IMG/VR virus record: IMGVR_UViG_3300045971_000087
Coordinates: 1-32,159 of that record
DNA length: 32,159 bases
Strand: one strand, 5' to 3'
Source of the DNA: a virus
Made by a program: the position numbers and the translations under genes. A model generated the notes under the pieces. The model searched no databases and was not told the origin of the DNA. It was given only the letters and a program-made list of their open reading frames with translations. Below, in pieces: positions 1 through 7,624 of the stretch (positions within the stretch are counted from its first letter, which is position 1; every line of letters begins with the position of its first letter).

Positions 1-200
1 GTTGCGTAATGCTTGACTGGGTAAGCAGTGATATCTCTCGCTCATCCTATCAAGCATCAACACCATGTTTAACTCCGGGTTGCCTTCAATGAAGTCACTG
101 TTGGAACTCGTTGTGACTTTCCCAATTTCTCCATCACCTTTGTAAGAGCCTTAGCCATCAAGTTGGCATCTGGCATCTCCCCTTCGTTGAATGACTTAGT
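1..200. repeat. Left copy of the 200-bp terminal direct repeat
   Basis: Bases 1-200 match 31960-32159 in the same orientation except at one position: T at 128 against G at 32087. The repeat lies wholly inside the tail-chaperone coding region and has no noncoding or packaging-site character. The simplest reading is the overlap left when a circular or circularly permuted genome is written as a linear contig. The mismatch changes one chaperone residue (Lys96 in this copy, Gln in the other), so it is either a population variant or an assembly error. True terminal redundancy cannot be excluded from the sequence alone. Confidence 0.95.
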
Positions 201-413
201 GCCATCTTCTTCAAACAAGAGTCCAGATAGCAATGCTTCTGTCTTAACTGGATCTTTACCAAACGTTTGGCTGATCTCTAAGTAGGTGTGTAGTGGTTGG
301 CGGTCGTATGTCCAAAACTCTACTGCTTCGCCGTAGTCACGGATTGTGTCTTCGTCATCAATGATGAGTTGTACAAGTTTTGGTTTAGATGATAGTGATT
401 TTAGTGTAGCCAT
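69..413 (-). CDS. Tail assembly chaperone, gpG-like (short product)
   Basis: This 114-residue acidic protein sits between the major tail protein and the tape measure gene, the standard place of siphovirus tail assembly chaperones. These coat the tape measure protein during tail-tube assembly. The sequence alone is weakly informative; position and the frameshift signal carry the call. Codons 97-99 (Leu-Gly-Lys) are written T TG.G GA.A AG and contain GGGAAAG in the X-XXY-YYZ phase. The -1 frame stays open from there into the downstream ORF, giving a predicted 186-residue long form (99 + 87). Translation starts at 413 with an AAGGAG about 12 bases upstream. The 0-frame stop is at 69-71. Most ribosomes should make this short form. 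Confidence 0.8.
   Translation of the reverse strand: MATLKSLSSKPKLVQLIIDDEDTIRDYGEAVEFWTYDRQPLHTYLEISQTFGKDPVKTEALLSGLLFEEDGTKSFNEGEMPDANLMAKALTKVMEKLGKSQRVPTVTSLKATRS
117..123 (-). other. Programmed -1 ribosomal frameshift site GGGAAAG (left copy)
   Basis: Minus-strand heptamer GGGAAAG in the phase G-GGA-AAG relative to the gpG-like frame. It is the same heptamer known from the lambda G/GT frameshift. After slippage the ribosome reads GTC ACA ACG and on into the T-like frame without a stop. In this copy the extension runs off the contig at base 1; the same site at 32076-32082 lets the whole extension be read. Confidence 0.85.
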
Positions 414-419
414 GATCAG

Positions 420-629
420 TTAATCTCCTTTAGTTGGTTGATCTATATACATGTTTTCAGACTCGCGGTCGTGTAGCATGTTAATCAGCATCAAAGCGAA
501 TCCAATTCTGCCTTGTGCTTTCTTTATATCGCCTTCAGCACATTTGATTTCATTTGATGCTTTTGCGATTTCCTTTAATAGACTTTCTATGATGTCATAG
601 TTAGTCTGGTCCTTTAGAAACTTAGTCAT
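420..629 (-). CDS. Small hypothetical protein between major tail protein and chaperone
   Basis: A 69-residue charged, mostly helical-looking protein of unknown function. The start at 629 is firm because a near-perfect SD (AAAGGAGG) lies six bases upstream. It follows the paired hairpins behind the major tail gene and precedes the chaperone gene by a few bases, so it is probably co-transcribed with the tail genes at a reduced level. The heptad-like spacing of Ile/Leu with Lys/Glu in residues 12-50 suggests a short coiled coil. No motif points to a specific role. Confidence 0.65.
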   Translation of the reverse strand: MTKFLKDQTNYDIIESLLKEIAKASNEIKCAEGDIKKAQGRIGFALMLINMLHDRESENMYIDQPTKGD

Positions 630-685
630 TACGACCTCCTTTATATCTGCTTCGTATTTATGTGTTACATTCAGTCAAAGAGAAA

Positions 686-704
686 GGGAGGCTTTTAGGC
701 TCCC
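686..704 (-). terminator. Terminator-like hairpin after the major tail gene
   Basis: On the minus strand GGGAG-C-CT, loop AAA, AG-C-CTCCC forms a GC-rich stem with one C-C mismatch, followed by the pyrimidine run TTTCTCTTT. It fits an intrinsic terminator or attenuator just downstream of the major tail protein. It would separate very high expression of head and tail-tube genes from lower expression of the chaperone and later genes. The interrupted U-tract suggests partial termination. Confidence 0.6.
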
Positions 705-714
705 TAACTCAATT

Positions 715-734
715 GGCCCTAAGGTAGTAGGGCC
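715..734. terminator. Second hairpin GGCCCT/AGGGCC next to the terminator
   Basis: Perfect six-base arms GGCCCT (715-720) and AGGGCC (729-734) with an eight-base loop lie directly before the 686-704 hairpin on the minus strand, only 20 bases past the stop codon of the major tail gene. There is no U-run, so on its own it looks more like an mRNA 3'-end stabiliser or RNase barrier than a terminator. Confidence 0.45.
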
Positions 735-753
735 CTAACTATGTTAACTCAGT

Positions 754-1227
754 TTAAGACCAAGTATAGTCACCGCTGACCGTAAACGTCACTGGAGTTT
801 CCCAGATTGGTTGGTCTGCAGATGTCTTTGGTGCTAAACCAGTTAGGTATGCATCACAAGCAACGTTACCACCAACTGCGTTAGTCACTGTTAAGTGAAC
901 TTTACGCTTAGTAGAGCTTAACCCAGCAACACCTAAGTATTGTGCTGTGCCAGCCGTTGCTGCTGCGTTACCGATGAACGTTGGGCGTGTTAAGACCAAG
1001 TTAATAGCAACTGAGTTAGTTGAAGTTGTAGCGATCTGTAACTTTGCTGCTTCATTCATCTGTGTCCATGAGAATACGTCGTTAGACGCATTGAATACGA
1101 TGTCCTTAGAAGCGATAAGGTCTAGATTACCACCTGTTACGAGAGTTGTACCTGCTGCATCATACGCCTGGATAGTGATATCTGGGTATGTGGTACCTGG
1201 GGAAATAGCAATGTATGCTGTTGTCAT
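754..1227 (-). CDS. Major tail (tube) protein
   Basis: A 157-residue protein rich in Thr, Ala, Val and Asn with alternating beta-strand character and no transmembrane segment. It lies after the tail completion gene and before the chaperone. That order and size match the tail-tube subunit that stacks as hexamers around the tape measure. The C-terminus (VTFTVSGDYTWS) looks like a closing beta strand. The start at 1227 has AAGGAA about seven bases upstream. The paired hairpins directly downstream fit a highly expressed structural gene. A decoration or minor structural protein is the main alternative. Confidence 0.7.
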   Translation of the reverse strand: MTTAYIAISPGTTYPDITIQAYDAAGTTLVTGGNLDLIASKDIVFNASNDVFSWTQMNEAAKLQIATTSTNSVAINLVLTRPTFIGNAAATAGTAQYLGVAGLSSTKRKVHLTVTNAVGGNVACDAYLTGLAPKTSADQPIWETPVTFTVSGDYTWS

Positions 1228-1239
1228 GATTTTATTCCT

Positions 1240-1635
1240 TTATGAAATTAGTTTGCTGAATCTTAGTTCGATTACGGTTACCATAATGTCTGCTTCAAAC
1301 TCTGACTTGAGTTGCACATCGCGTTTGAAATATCCATTCGCTGCATACAGGCTCTTTGCCGATTTGATAACATTCACTACGTCTGCGTAATCTGCCGGTT
1401 GTGTTTTTGCGTCGTTTGCAAAATAAACTGTTACTGAGTCAATTTGCATGTCTATAGAATCTGATCCCATGATACCAATGAAAACTTCAGTGGTTTCTTG
1501 ATCTTCTCCTACATACACACTCTTTGTATTCTTCAAGTACAGAGGTATCCCTGAGTTGTCATAAGGTAGTTGGGTTGCTAGAGTGTAACTCCCCAACGAC
1601 TGAGCTCCCAGATAGTCTAAGACCTGTGATCTCAT
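1240..1635 (-). CDS. Tail completion / tail terminator-like protein
   Basis: A 131-residue protein between the connector and the major tail protein, the usual position of the ring that caps the tail tube and joins it to the head. The N-terminus MRSQVLDYLGAQ followed by beta-rich sequence resembles small neck or tail-terminator proteins in general form, but I recognise no diagnostic motif. Its start overlaps the previous stop by one base (TAATG), which implies translational coupling. The functional call rests mainly on gene order and length. Confidence 0.5.
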   Translation of the reverse strand: MRSQVLDYLGAQSLGSYTLATQLPYDNSGIPLYLKNTKSVYVGEDQETTEVFIGIMGSDSIDMQIDSVTVYFANDAKTQPADYADVVNVIKSAKSLYAANGYFKRDVQLKSEFEADIMVTVIELRFSKLIS

Positions 1636-2144
1636 TACCTAACCCTCTTCAAGTTGATATAGCCCGGTGCTTTTTCGTCACTGCTAATCGCTCCAGAGCC
1701 GTCAAAGTCGTAGAAGTCGCCAGCAGTAATCAACTCAACAAACAACTTTTCGCTTCGTTGTGCATAGTAAGCCATCTTTTGCCTTTCAGAAGTTTCTTCA
1801 TTGCTGAAGTCTGCAACCTTAGGATAAATGTACTCACTTAGCGCAACTGATACACAGAGTTCTGTGAAATCGTTGAAGCGGAAGATGATTTTGTTAGCAT
1901 CAAGTGCTGGAATGTCTGCGACTGAGTTGACGATAGTGAGGGAATCACGTTTTGTAAAGTAATTCCTCCACCAATCCGTTGCTCTTAACTGGGTGAGAAT
2001 CCGCTCCGTCGCTCTTTTCAACGATGGAGTGATGACTTCCTCAGAAAGGCCTTCATTATCTTGGAATAGTGTTGCGTCTTTGTCCACCACGTCTTGATAC
2101 TTGGCGAAACTAACCACCACACCATTTGATTTCATGAAAGCCAT
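1635..2144 (-). CDS. Head-tail connector/adaptor protein with an EF-hand-like loop
   Basis: A 169-residue protein directly after the major capsid gene, where siphophages encode the adaptor that docks on the portal. The central part (residues 38-66, then 90-136) looks helical, as in gp6/gp15-type adaptors. Near the C-terminus residues 146-157 read DFDGSGAISSDE, which matches the EF-hand loop pattern at positions 1, 3, 5, 6, 8 and 12 (D146, D148, S150, G151, I153, E157). This suggests a bound Ca2+ that may order the C-terminal tail. The start at 2144 has AGGGGAC eight bases upstream. The connector role is inferred from synteny. Confidence 0.6.
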   Translation of the reverse strand: MAFMKSNGVVVSFAKYQDVVDKDATLFQDNEGLSEEVITPSLKRATERILTQLRATDWWRNYFTKRDSLTIVNSVADIPALDANKIIFRFNDFTELCVSVALSEYIYPKVADFSNEETSERQKMAYYAQRSEKLFVELITAGDFYDFDGSGAISSDEKAPGYINLKRVR

Positions 2145-2199
2145 TCTGTTGTCCCCTATGTACTTGTGTTCAGTCTATTTACGCTATACGATATTGCGA

Positions 2200-3042
2200 T
2201 TAAGCAATGCTCGAGTCGAAGCTTAGAGCAACACCGTAGGCGTCGAGCAATTCGCCAACACCGTAAACGGCAGTAGCAACTAACTCTGTAGCACGTAGGG
2301 ATGCATCGCGCTGTGGTTCAATCTTGATGTCTTGCATCAATGCCAAGCCAAGTGCATTGCGGTGGAAGAGACCACCAATGCTATCACCTGCTACATCAAC
2401 AACGTTAGACGTTTCGAAGATTGGTACACCTGCTAAGGAACCAATGTAACCAGAAGCCATTGCCTGATTCTGGATCAAGCCAGCATTTGGATTTGCATAC
2501 GCATTTGTTAGGCTAGACTTTAGGTCATACGCAACCAATGGATTGACAACAGCAAACAAGTCACCACCGCTAACACCTTGAGCACGTAGTTTTGCTACTG
2601 CTTGGAAGATGTGCGCTGCTGTTGCTGCTGTAGCATTGCTACCAACAACTGTAGAGAAGCCAGAGAACAAAGCAGTTAAGTCTTGGTCCATCTTACGTGC
2701 AATCGCTTCACCGAATAAACGGCCGACGTCAGCAATAACATTGGATGCAGAAGCATTCATTGACAAGTCAGTAACAGTCGTCATAATACCAACTTCAGAT
2801 ACTGTTAGTACAGCACCACCTGTTGATACGGCTGTATTAGCCAAGTCAGTACCTTCGCCAACTGCGGATGCGGATACAATACCATATGTAGGGACGGTCA
2901 CTGTCTTACCAGTGCCCATGCCTACGTTGAACGTCTTTACCAGGTTACGCATAATGCTGCGTTCTGATGCGACGAAAAGAGCTTCTGCGACAATTGATGG
3001 AAGCAAGTCGTTTAGTGTCGTTGTTGAGGATTCGTTTGCCAT
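2200..3042 (-). CDS. Major capsid protein (HK97 fold, expected)
   Basis: A 280-residue protein in the capsid position, right after the scaffold gene. It opens with a helical N-arm (TTLNDLLPSIVAEALFVASE) and carries the hydrophobic, Ala/Val/Gly/Thr-rich body typical of HK97-type subunits. It includes the stretch VTVPTYGIVSASAVGEGTDL and later AGVPIFETSNV, which resemble the segments before and after the spine helix in this family. Its length is at the short end for HK97-like subunits and no protease gene is visible, so maturation cleavage is not evident. The start at 3042 has AAAGGAA upstream. No other gene here is a better capsid candidate. Confidence 0.85.
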   Translation of the reverse strand: MANESSTTTLNDLLPSIVAEALFVASERSIMRNLVKTFNVGMGTGKTVTVPTYGIVSASAVGEGTDLANTAVSTGGAVLTVSEVGIMTTVTDLSMNASASNVIADVGRLFGEAIARKMDQDLTALFSGFSTVVGSNATAATAAHIFQAVAKLRAQGVSGGDLFAVVNPLVAYDLKSSLTNAYANPNAGLIQNQAMASGYIGSLAGVPIFETSNVVDVAGDSIGGLFHRNALGLALMQDIKIEPQRDASLRATELVATAVYGVGELLDAYGVALSFDSSIA

Positions 3043-3071
3043 GTTAATATTCCTTTAAGGTTAGTGGCTGA

Positions 3072-3746
3072 TTAAACAATTCCGTGTTCTTTGCGATACT
3101 TCGCATAGATTTCACGATGTTCAGGTTTTGTCATATCGAGTTTTGAAATGTCCAGTTTATTCATATTTGCTGACAAAGAACTCTTAGTGTTCGAAGTTGT
3201 TGGAGTAGGAGCAACAAAATGGGGATTTGAATTTAAGAATTCCTGGACAAGATCTGCCACTGACAATGCAGTGCCCTTGTCGCTGTATCGCACTTTACCC
3301 GTTGTGTCCAAAATTTCAACTTCTCCGTCACCGTTAAGTCTTACATTGTTCTTCAAAAGAGCCTTGACTTGGTCTGGCTTTACTGCACGATAACGTGCAG
3401 CTTCTTCTAACAATGGTGTGTCAACTTTGTATGCTGCTATTAGAGCATCTCGCTTGGCTATTTCAGCATCCTTCTTTGAGGCCAGGTCTTTGAGAATAGT
3501 TTCGAACTCTCCTCTCTTAACTTGATCTTCTGTTCTGCGCTTTTCTGCATCAGCCTTTAATGCGCGAAGTTCTGCGGGATCACCTAAGTCCTCGTATTGC
3601 TTCTCGTATTTCTTTGCTAAGTTGCCTTTAGTTTTCGCCAATAAAGCGTTAACTTCTTCTTGCGTAAATGTTCTGCTGGATTCGCCTGCCTGATTTGTTT
3701 CTGTAGAGGAATCAGTTGCCTCATTTGCCAATGTATTGTCGGTCAT
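3072..3746 (-). CDS. Capsid scaffolding protein
   Basis: A 224-residue, highly charged protein directly before the major capsid gene. The N-terminus is acidic and disordered-looking, followed by TFTQEEVNALLAKTKGNLAKK, the opening seen in GP20-type scaffold proteins. A long coiled coil (about residues 30-110) comes next, and the tail is basic (EHREIYAKYRKEHG), typical of a capsid-binding end. It should template procapsid assembly and then leave. The start at 3746 has AAGGAG upstream. The alternative would be another internal head protein, but position and composition favour scaffold. Confidence 0.8.
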   Translation of the reverse strand: MTDNTLANEATDSSTETNQAGESSRTFTQEEVNALLAKTKGNLAKKYEKQYEDLGDPAELRALKADAEKRRTEDQVKRGEFETILKDLASKKDAEIAKRDALIAAYKVDTPLLEEAARYRAVKPDQVKALLKNNVRLNGDGEVEILDTTGKVRYSDKGTALSVADLVQEFLNSNPHFVAPTPTTSNTKSSLSANMNKLDISKLDMTKPEHREIYAKYRKEHGIV

Positions 3747-3779
3747 TGTAAACCTTGCTCCTTAAGGATAAACTTATTT

Positions 3780-3800
3780 AGTCATTTGGAATAAATGACT
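3780..3800. other. Perfect hairpin between portal and scaffold genes
   Basis: AGTCATTT (3780-3787) and AAATGACT (3793-3800) form an eight-base stem with a five-base loop. It lies 16 bases past the portal stop codon and about 30 bases before the scaffold SD. No U-run follows on the minus strand, so it is more likely a processing or stability element, which could set different portal and scaffold levels, than a terminator. Confidence 0.5.
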
Positions 3801-3816
3801 TCAAGTGTATGGTTAT

Positions 3817-5295
3817 TTATACGGGTTTAGCCGCCATGTTCGCCATTGCTTCTGGACTTAGCATAGGATTCATCGTAACTGGCTCTGGAATATCGCCAGG
3901 TTCAGTTACTGCATTCAGATCGATAAGATCAGGCATGTTGATTGCCGCTAACTCATCTTCATCCAAGTCCAAAAAGTCCAAAACTTTCATGTCAATTGCT
4001 GCGCGAGTACGTGGGTCAACTGGATTAGTTGCTGCTGCGATCTGTAACTCTTTAATCTCTTTACTTGAGTCGCGGATGTTAAACGAATCTGGGTACTCAA
4101 TGCACATGTCGTATCCTTGACCTTGATACTTGCACCACAGTCTCCACATCTGCTCCTCTGCGAGTTCTAAGTTAGATGCCATCATGGATAACTTAGCGTT
4201 AAGCATTTGAAAATCCACTTCCATCGCTACGCCCGACATAGTCTTTGCTTCAGTTGCACGTACAGATCCAACTGCTGCCATCTTATCAATAGCACCAATG
4301 GTATTGTTGATAGCAGTATAAATGTTATCAATGCTTGCGCCAGCAAAGTCTAGCACGTATGGTTTGAATGCTGGGTCTGTAGTTGTGTCAGGACGGATAA
4401 TTGCACCAGCGCCTGTGCCTACTTGAGTATCAGCAGAAGCGACAAGAGAAGGGTGACTATCAAGGCGAATAGAATCGTTGGCTTCTGATATGCAGTTGTA
4501 AATAAATCGTTGAGCATCAGCAATATCGTTGATAGCAGATATACCAACGCCACGAACAATACTGCGGCCATTATAGGCAATGACAGCGGGAATTTCTCCG
4601 AGACCATTTGCTTCCAGCGCATAACCTGTTAACTCCTTATTGTCTGTGTTGATTGAGTACGTTTCAATCTGCTCTGGTGTCCAGCAACGGATTACTTGAA
4701 TGTTGCCGTTGATTTCTTCCACATAGCGAAGGAAGCATAACTTATAGCGACCTGTTTCGTCACGTTCCCACTTCCAATCAAGCACTGTGAGTGGGGAGAT
4801 GATAGAAAGATAAGGGCGTAAGTTGACTGCTAACTCATCTGCCTTTGTAAGAGCGTTGATGTTGGGTTTGCTGACAATAATCCATGTGTGGCCAAATACT
4901 TCAGACCAAGTAGCAACTTCTAGCATGAACTGGTCAATGTTTCGCCCATCAAAGTCCACATCATCAATAAAGTCCTGTAGTTCTGGTAGGTTAGCAATGC
5001 TACCGTATTCACGGTCTGGTTCTTCACGGAATAGGAAGGAGTTGTAAACAGATACGATACTTGCACATTGATTGTCCAATGGAGTAGAGTCAATACGTGC
5101 TGCGTACTCACCATCAGTCTCTAATTGGTAGCGTGTAAGGTAATGACCATTCTTGTATTCCAATCCGCCCATAAAGGAATTTAATAAGAATTTCCAGCGT
5201 TTGTGGTACTGTTGATAGATGTAATTGCCAGATAGTAGTTGATCAACCTGGTCAGTTGTCATTGTTGGCATAGTTTGTATTGAGTTGATATCCAT
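3817..5295 (-). CDS. Portal protein
   Basis: A 492-residue protein following the large terminase. The N-terminal part (YHKRWKFLLNSFMGG, then IDSTPLDNQCASIVSVYNSF) and the later WSEVFGHTWIIVSKP segment resemble the clip and wing regions of portal proteins of the SPP1-gp6 and DUF4055-related types. A long helical segment with MSGVAMEVDFQMLNAKLSMM (about residues 352-371) fits the crown/stem region, and the C-terminus is acidic and Pro/Ala/Met-rich. As a dodecameric ring it would form the DNA entry vertex and dock the terminase. The start at 5295 has AAGGAC six bases upstream. Confidence 0.88.
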   Translation of the reverse strand: MDINSIQTMPTMTTDQVDQLLSGNYIYQQYHKRWKFLLNSFMGGLEYKNGHYLTRYQLETDGEYAARIDSTPLDNQCASIVSVYNSFLFREEPDREYGSIANLPELQDFIDDVDFDGRNIDQFMLEVATWSEVFGHTWIIVSKPNINALTKADELAVNLRPYLSIISPLTVLDWKWERDETGRYKLCFLRYVEEINGNIQVIRCWTPEQIETYSINTDNKELTGYALEANGLGEIPAVIAYNGRSIVRGVGISAINDIADAQRFIYNCISEANDSIRLDSHPSLVASADTQVGTGAGAIIRPDTTTDPAFKPYVLDFAGASIDNIYTAINNTIGAIDKMAAVGSVRATEAKTMSGVAMEVDFQMLNAKLSMMASNLELAEEQMWRLWCKYQGQGYDMCIEYPDSFNIRDSSKEIKELQIAAATNPVDPRTRAAIDMKVLDFLDLDEDELAAINMPDLIDLNAVTEPGDIPEPVTMNPMLSPEAMANMAAKPV

Positions 5296-5317
5296 ATCTA
5301 GGTCCTTAGTTCTTTAT

Positions 5318-6562
5318 TTATCGGTACACTGAAGCTGTCGCAACGCCGAATCGCTGTGGTGGTTGTGGTTTGATTTCTTTCTTGATTGGGAACAAAAAAT
5401 CCACTGCGTAGCGTACGGCGTCAGAAAAGTGATCCGTACCTGCATCTTTATCTGGAATTTGTGTTCCTTCTTTGTAAGCGTATTTTTCAACAGAGTCTAT
5501 TGCTTTCTTGCATTTAGGGTCAATGAACAATGTACGCTTACCAGTTGAACTCTTTAATTTAGAATTCACTGCATTGATTCCATCTCTTACTGGGTTGTGC
5601 TTATGTGGTGCTTTAACAGCAAAGCCTGCGTTAGTTAAGATAGTGTGGTCAGAGCGCCCACCTGACGATGTTTGCATACGCTTACCAGATGGGTCTGGAT
5701 AGACTACTATGTGTTGATTTGGGTAGCGATTGCGTATCTCCTCTACCATCTCATCAGTGTTAGAACTGTTCATAGAGATTTCATCAAACAGATGCATCGT
5801 GTCGTTAGTAACATCAAAGATTGCTGCTGTTAGTGGCGTCCTGTTAAAGTCCATCCCAATGTGTAGCGTCTTTGGAGTTGGGTTAGTGAATGGCTTTAGT
5901 GTTTCTTCACGACTAAATGCATAGTAGCAGGCATTAGAGTAAGTCTCAAAACTAGCGCAGTACTCTTGTAGGAAAGTTCTCAAATCCAAATCTTGCTTTG
6001 CTTGATCTATTTCTTCCTGAGTAACATTACCACCTTCAATAGTTGTATAGGTAAAGGACTCCCATCCCTTCTCTTTACTCTTACCCTTGTTGTATAGCTC
6101 ATGAGCAAAGGAACCTACACCGTTGGGTGTACCAATGAATAAGGCTGATCCTTGTCTATCACTAAGTGCAGGTCGTATAACTTCGTTCCATGCTTCTTTT
6201 TCTAGCATCTGAAACTCATCTAAGATAGCAGCATCAAGACCTACGCCTCGTAATGAGTCAAAGTTGTCAGCACCAACTAAGGTGATGAATGTTCCGTTCT
6301 TCAGTTCAATAGTCAGTTCAGTCTCATTGATCTTTGCTACCCAGTTTACTGCAATCATCTTCTTGCGCAATGGTTTCCAGAGAACTTTCTTCGCTTGTTT
6401 GTATGTTGGGTAGATACAATAGACATTCCTATTAGGGAAACGTGCTACTTTCGCAATCTCATGCATGGCTAGGAACGTCTTGCCAAATCTTCGTCCAGCC
6501 ACCACTACTCTAAATCGTGTCTTAGAATTAGAGATAGTTTGCTGTGGTTTACTCAGCGGCAT
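5318..6562 (-). CDS. Terminase large subunit (packaging ATPase-nuclease)
   Basis: A 414-residue protein with all the terminase landmarks: Walker A GRRFGKTF (residues 23-30), Walker B AAILDEFQ (about 111-118) and the coupling motif GTPNG (144-148). The C-terminal RNase H-like nuclease shows acidic residues in GMDFNRTP (D238), VYPDPSGKR (D290) and DHFSDAVRYAVDFL near the end. It packages DNA through the portal and cuts concatemers. Its start (6562) overlaps the end of the small-subunit gene by 14 bases and has a poor SD, so translation is probably coupled. I cannot safely tell a headful from a cohesive-end mechanism. Confidence 0.95.
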   Translation of the reverse strand: MPLSKPQQTISNSKTRFRVVVAGRRFGKTFLAMHEIAKVARFPNRNVYCIYPTYKQAKKVLWKPLRKKMIAVNWVAKINETELTIELKNGTFITLVGADNFDSLRGVGLDAAILDEFQMLEKEAWNEVIRPALSDRQGSALFIGTPNGVGSFAHELYNKGKSKEKGWESFTYTTIEGGNVTQEEIDQAKQDLDLRTFLQEYCASFETYSNACYYAFSREETLKPFTNPTPKTLHIGMDFNRTPLTAAIFDVTNDTMHLFDEISMNSSNTDEMVEEIRNRYPNQHIVVYPDPSGKRMQTSSGGRSDHTILTNAGFAVKAPHKHNPVRDGINAVNSKLKSSTGKRTLFIDPKCKKAIDSVEKYAYKEGTQIPDKDAGTDHFSDAVRYAVDFLFPIKKEIKPQPPQRFGVATASVYR

Positions 6563-6911
6563 CGTCGTCCAAACGTGTTACATCTACGTTATCATTCCAT
6601 GGTAAGATCTTATTGCTATCTGTATTGATAGTCTCGATTGGGCGTCCAATAATTCGGTCATGTACTGCAATAAGACACGCAGGATCACCCGTTGCTATTG
6701 CACGATCAATGACAGCAACCATGGCATTGTTGATTTTAGCAATCCACTGAGACTGATATTCATGAACTACCTGTTCAAATGCCTTTTTCATCGTTCGACG
6801 GTTGGCTCTTTCCTTCAAATGTTCAGCATGTTCTTCTGGTGTAAGTGACTTTAAGAACTCAGCGTATGGACTTTGCCCTGGACGCCAGAGAGTTTTTCTT
6901 GGCTTAGGCAT
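6549..6911 (-). CDS. Terminase small subunit, putative
   Basis: About 120 residues starting MPKPRKTLWRPGQSPY at 6911. An in-frame upstream ATG exists at 6956, but the 6911 start has GGAATAAG upstream and overlaps the preceding stop by a few bases. The protein has a basic N-terminus, a helical middle (EEHAEHLKERANRRTMKKAF) and a segment ending CLIAVHDRIIGRPIETI; the IGRPIE signature is common in a class of phage small-terminase-like proteins. It lies directly before the large subunit. It would recognise packaging sites on phage DNA and regulate the ATPase. Confidence 0.7.
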   Translation of the reverse strand: MPKPRKTLWRPGQSPYAEFLKSLTPEEHAEHLKERANRRTMKKAFEQVVHEYQSQWIAKINNAMVAVIDRAIATGDPACLIAVHDRIIGRPIETINTDSNKILPWNDNVDVTRLDDDAAE

Positions 6912-7623
6912 CTTTCTTATTCCAGGGTTTTTTTCCATAAGCAGGGTTATTTGCACCCTTCTTAGACTCAGAAAGTTTTCGTCGTGTTTCTTCTGAAACT
7001 ACTCTGTTACTCATGTAAGTTGATATTTTTTTCTTTGCTTCTTCAGACACAACTTTACCAGTATTCTTTTCTGAGATCTTATCCCTTGTACTTTGTTTTA
7101 CTTTATGTCCGAGAAGGGAATTAGATATCTTTTTTCTTTGTTCTTCCGTTACTTCTCTACCCAAACAGTATTTGTTGCCAGTTGATTTAATCCTTCCTGC
7201 CTCAATACATTGTGGTGTAGGTTTTCTTCCCGTTGCTACTGCTGACATTTTTGCTTTAGTCTCGTCAGATACAATCCTATTCGACGCAGCAATTGACATT
7301 TTTTTTCTTGTTAAGGAACCTATATTTACAAATCCCTCACCACCATCAGTAAGATTGCATAGAGTACCTTTGCCTAAGTCTTTACGACCATGCTTACTAA
7401 TAAATTCCTCCTCAACAAGAATAGCAAGTTCCTCGTCAACATTGGTAACTAAGAAGAAAATAGTTGGGATAATGCCATTCCTTTTCATCTTTTGTATTTT
7501 TTGTGTAAGAGGATGCATATCAGATCGTTTAAGATGAATCCATGCACGACGACCTGTTCCTTTGCCTACATAGAACGGAATTCCATTCTCATCTGAATAT
7601 ACATAAGTGTAGGATTTTTCCAT
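6904..7623 (-). CDS. GIY-YIG homing endonuclease with NUMOD3-type repeats
   Basis: A 239-residue protein. The N-terminal nuclease begins SYTYVYSDENGIPFYVGKGT (a GIY-YIG variant written YVY...YVG). It is followed by RRAWIH and a conserved acidic stretch with EEEF near residue 75. After residue 110 come repeated short DNA-binding modules of the form SDETKAKMS, TEEQRKKIS, STRDKISEK, SEEAKKKIS and SEETRRKLS, typical of NUMOD3. It probably cuts a site in related phages and spreads by homing. It sits immediately before the terminase small subunit, overlapping its start by 8 bases, and looks more AT-rich than its neighbours. The start at 7623 has GGAAAA upstream. Confidence 0.88.
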   Translation of the reverse strand: MEKSYTYVYSDENGIPFYVGKGTGRRAWIHLKRSDMHPLTQKIQKMKRNGIIPTIFFLVTNVDEELAILVEEEFISKHGRKDLGKGTLCNLTDGGEGFVNIGSLTRKKMSIAASNRIVSDETKAKMSAVATGRKPTPQCIEAGRIKSTGNKYCLGREVTEEQRKKISNSLLGHKVKQSTRDKISEKNTGKVVSEEAKKKISTYMSNRVVSEETRRKLSESKKGANNPAYGKKPWNKKDA

Positions 7624-7624
7624 G

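Noticed and set aside
1-200. Terminal repeats as true packaging-generated ends
   Set aside because: They lie in the middle of a chaperone gene, contain a mismatch, and joining them restores a normal gene; contig overlap is simpler. Not fully excluded without reads.
947-1390. Long plus-strand reading frame opposite the tail genes
   Set aside because: It crosses two well-supported minus-strand genes with good SD sites and known order; it has no SD of its own. Similar opposite-strand frames at 2609-3058, 18560-18925, 20794-21288 and 31111-31449 were rejected for the same reason.
4419-4622. Hydrophobic 67-residue minus-strand frame inside the portal gene that looks like a holin
   Set aside because: It lies entirely within the portal coding sequence in another frame with no SD; its hydrophobicity comes from the shifted portal codons.
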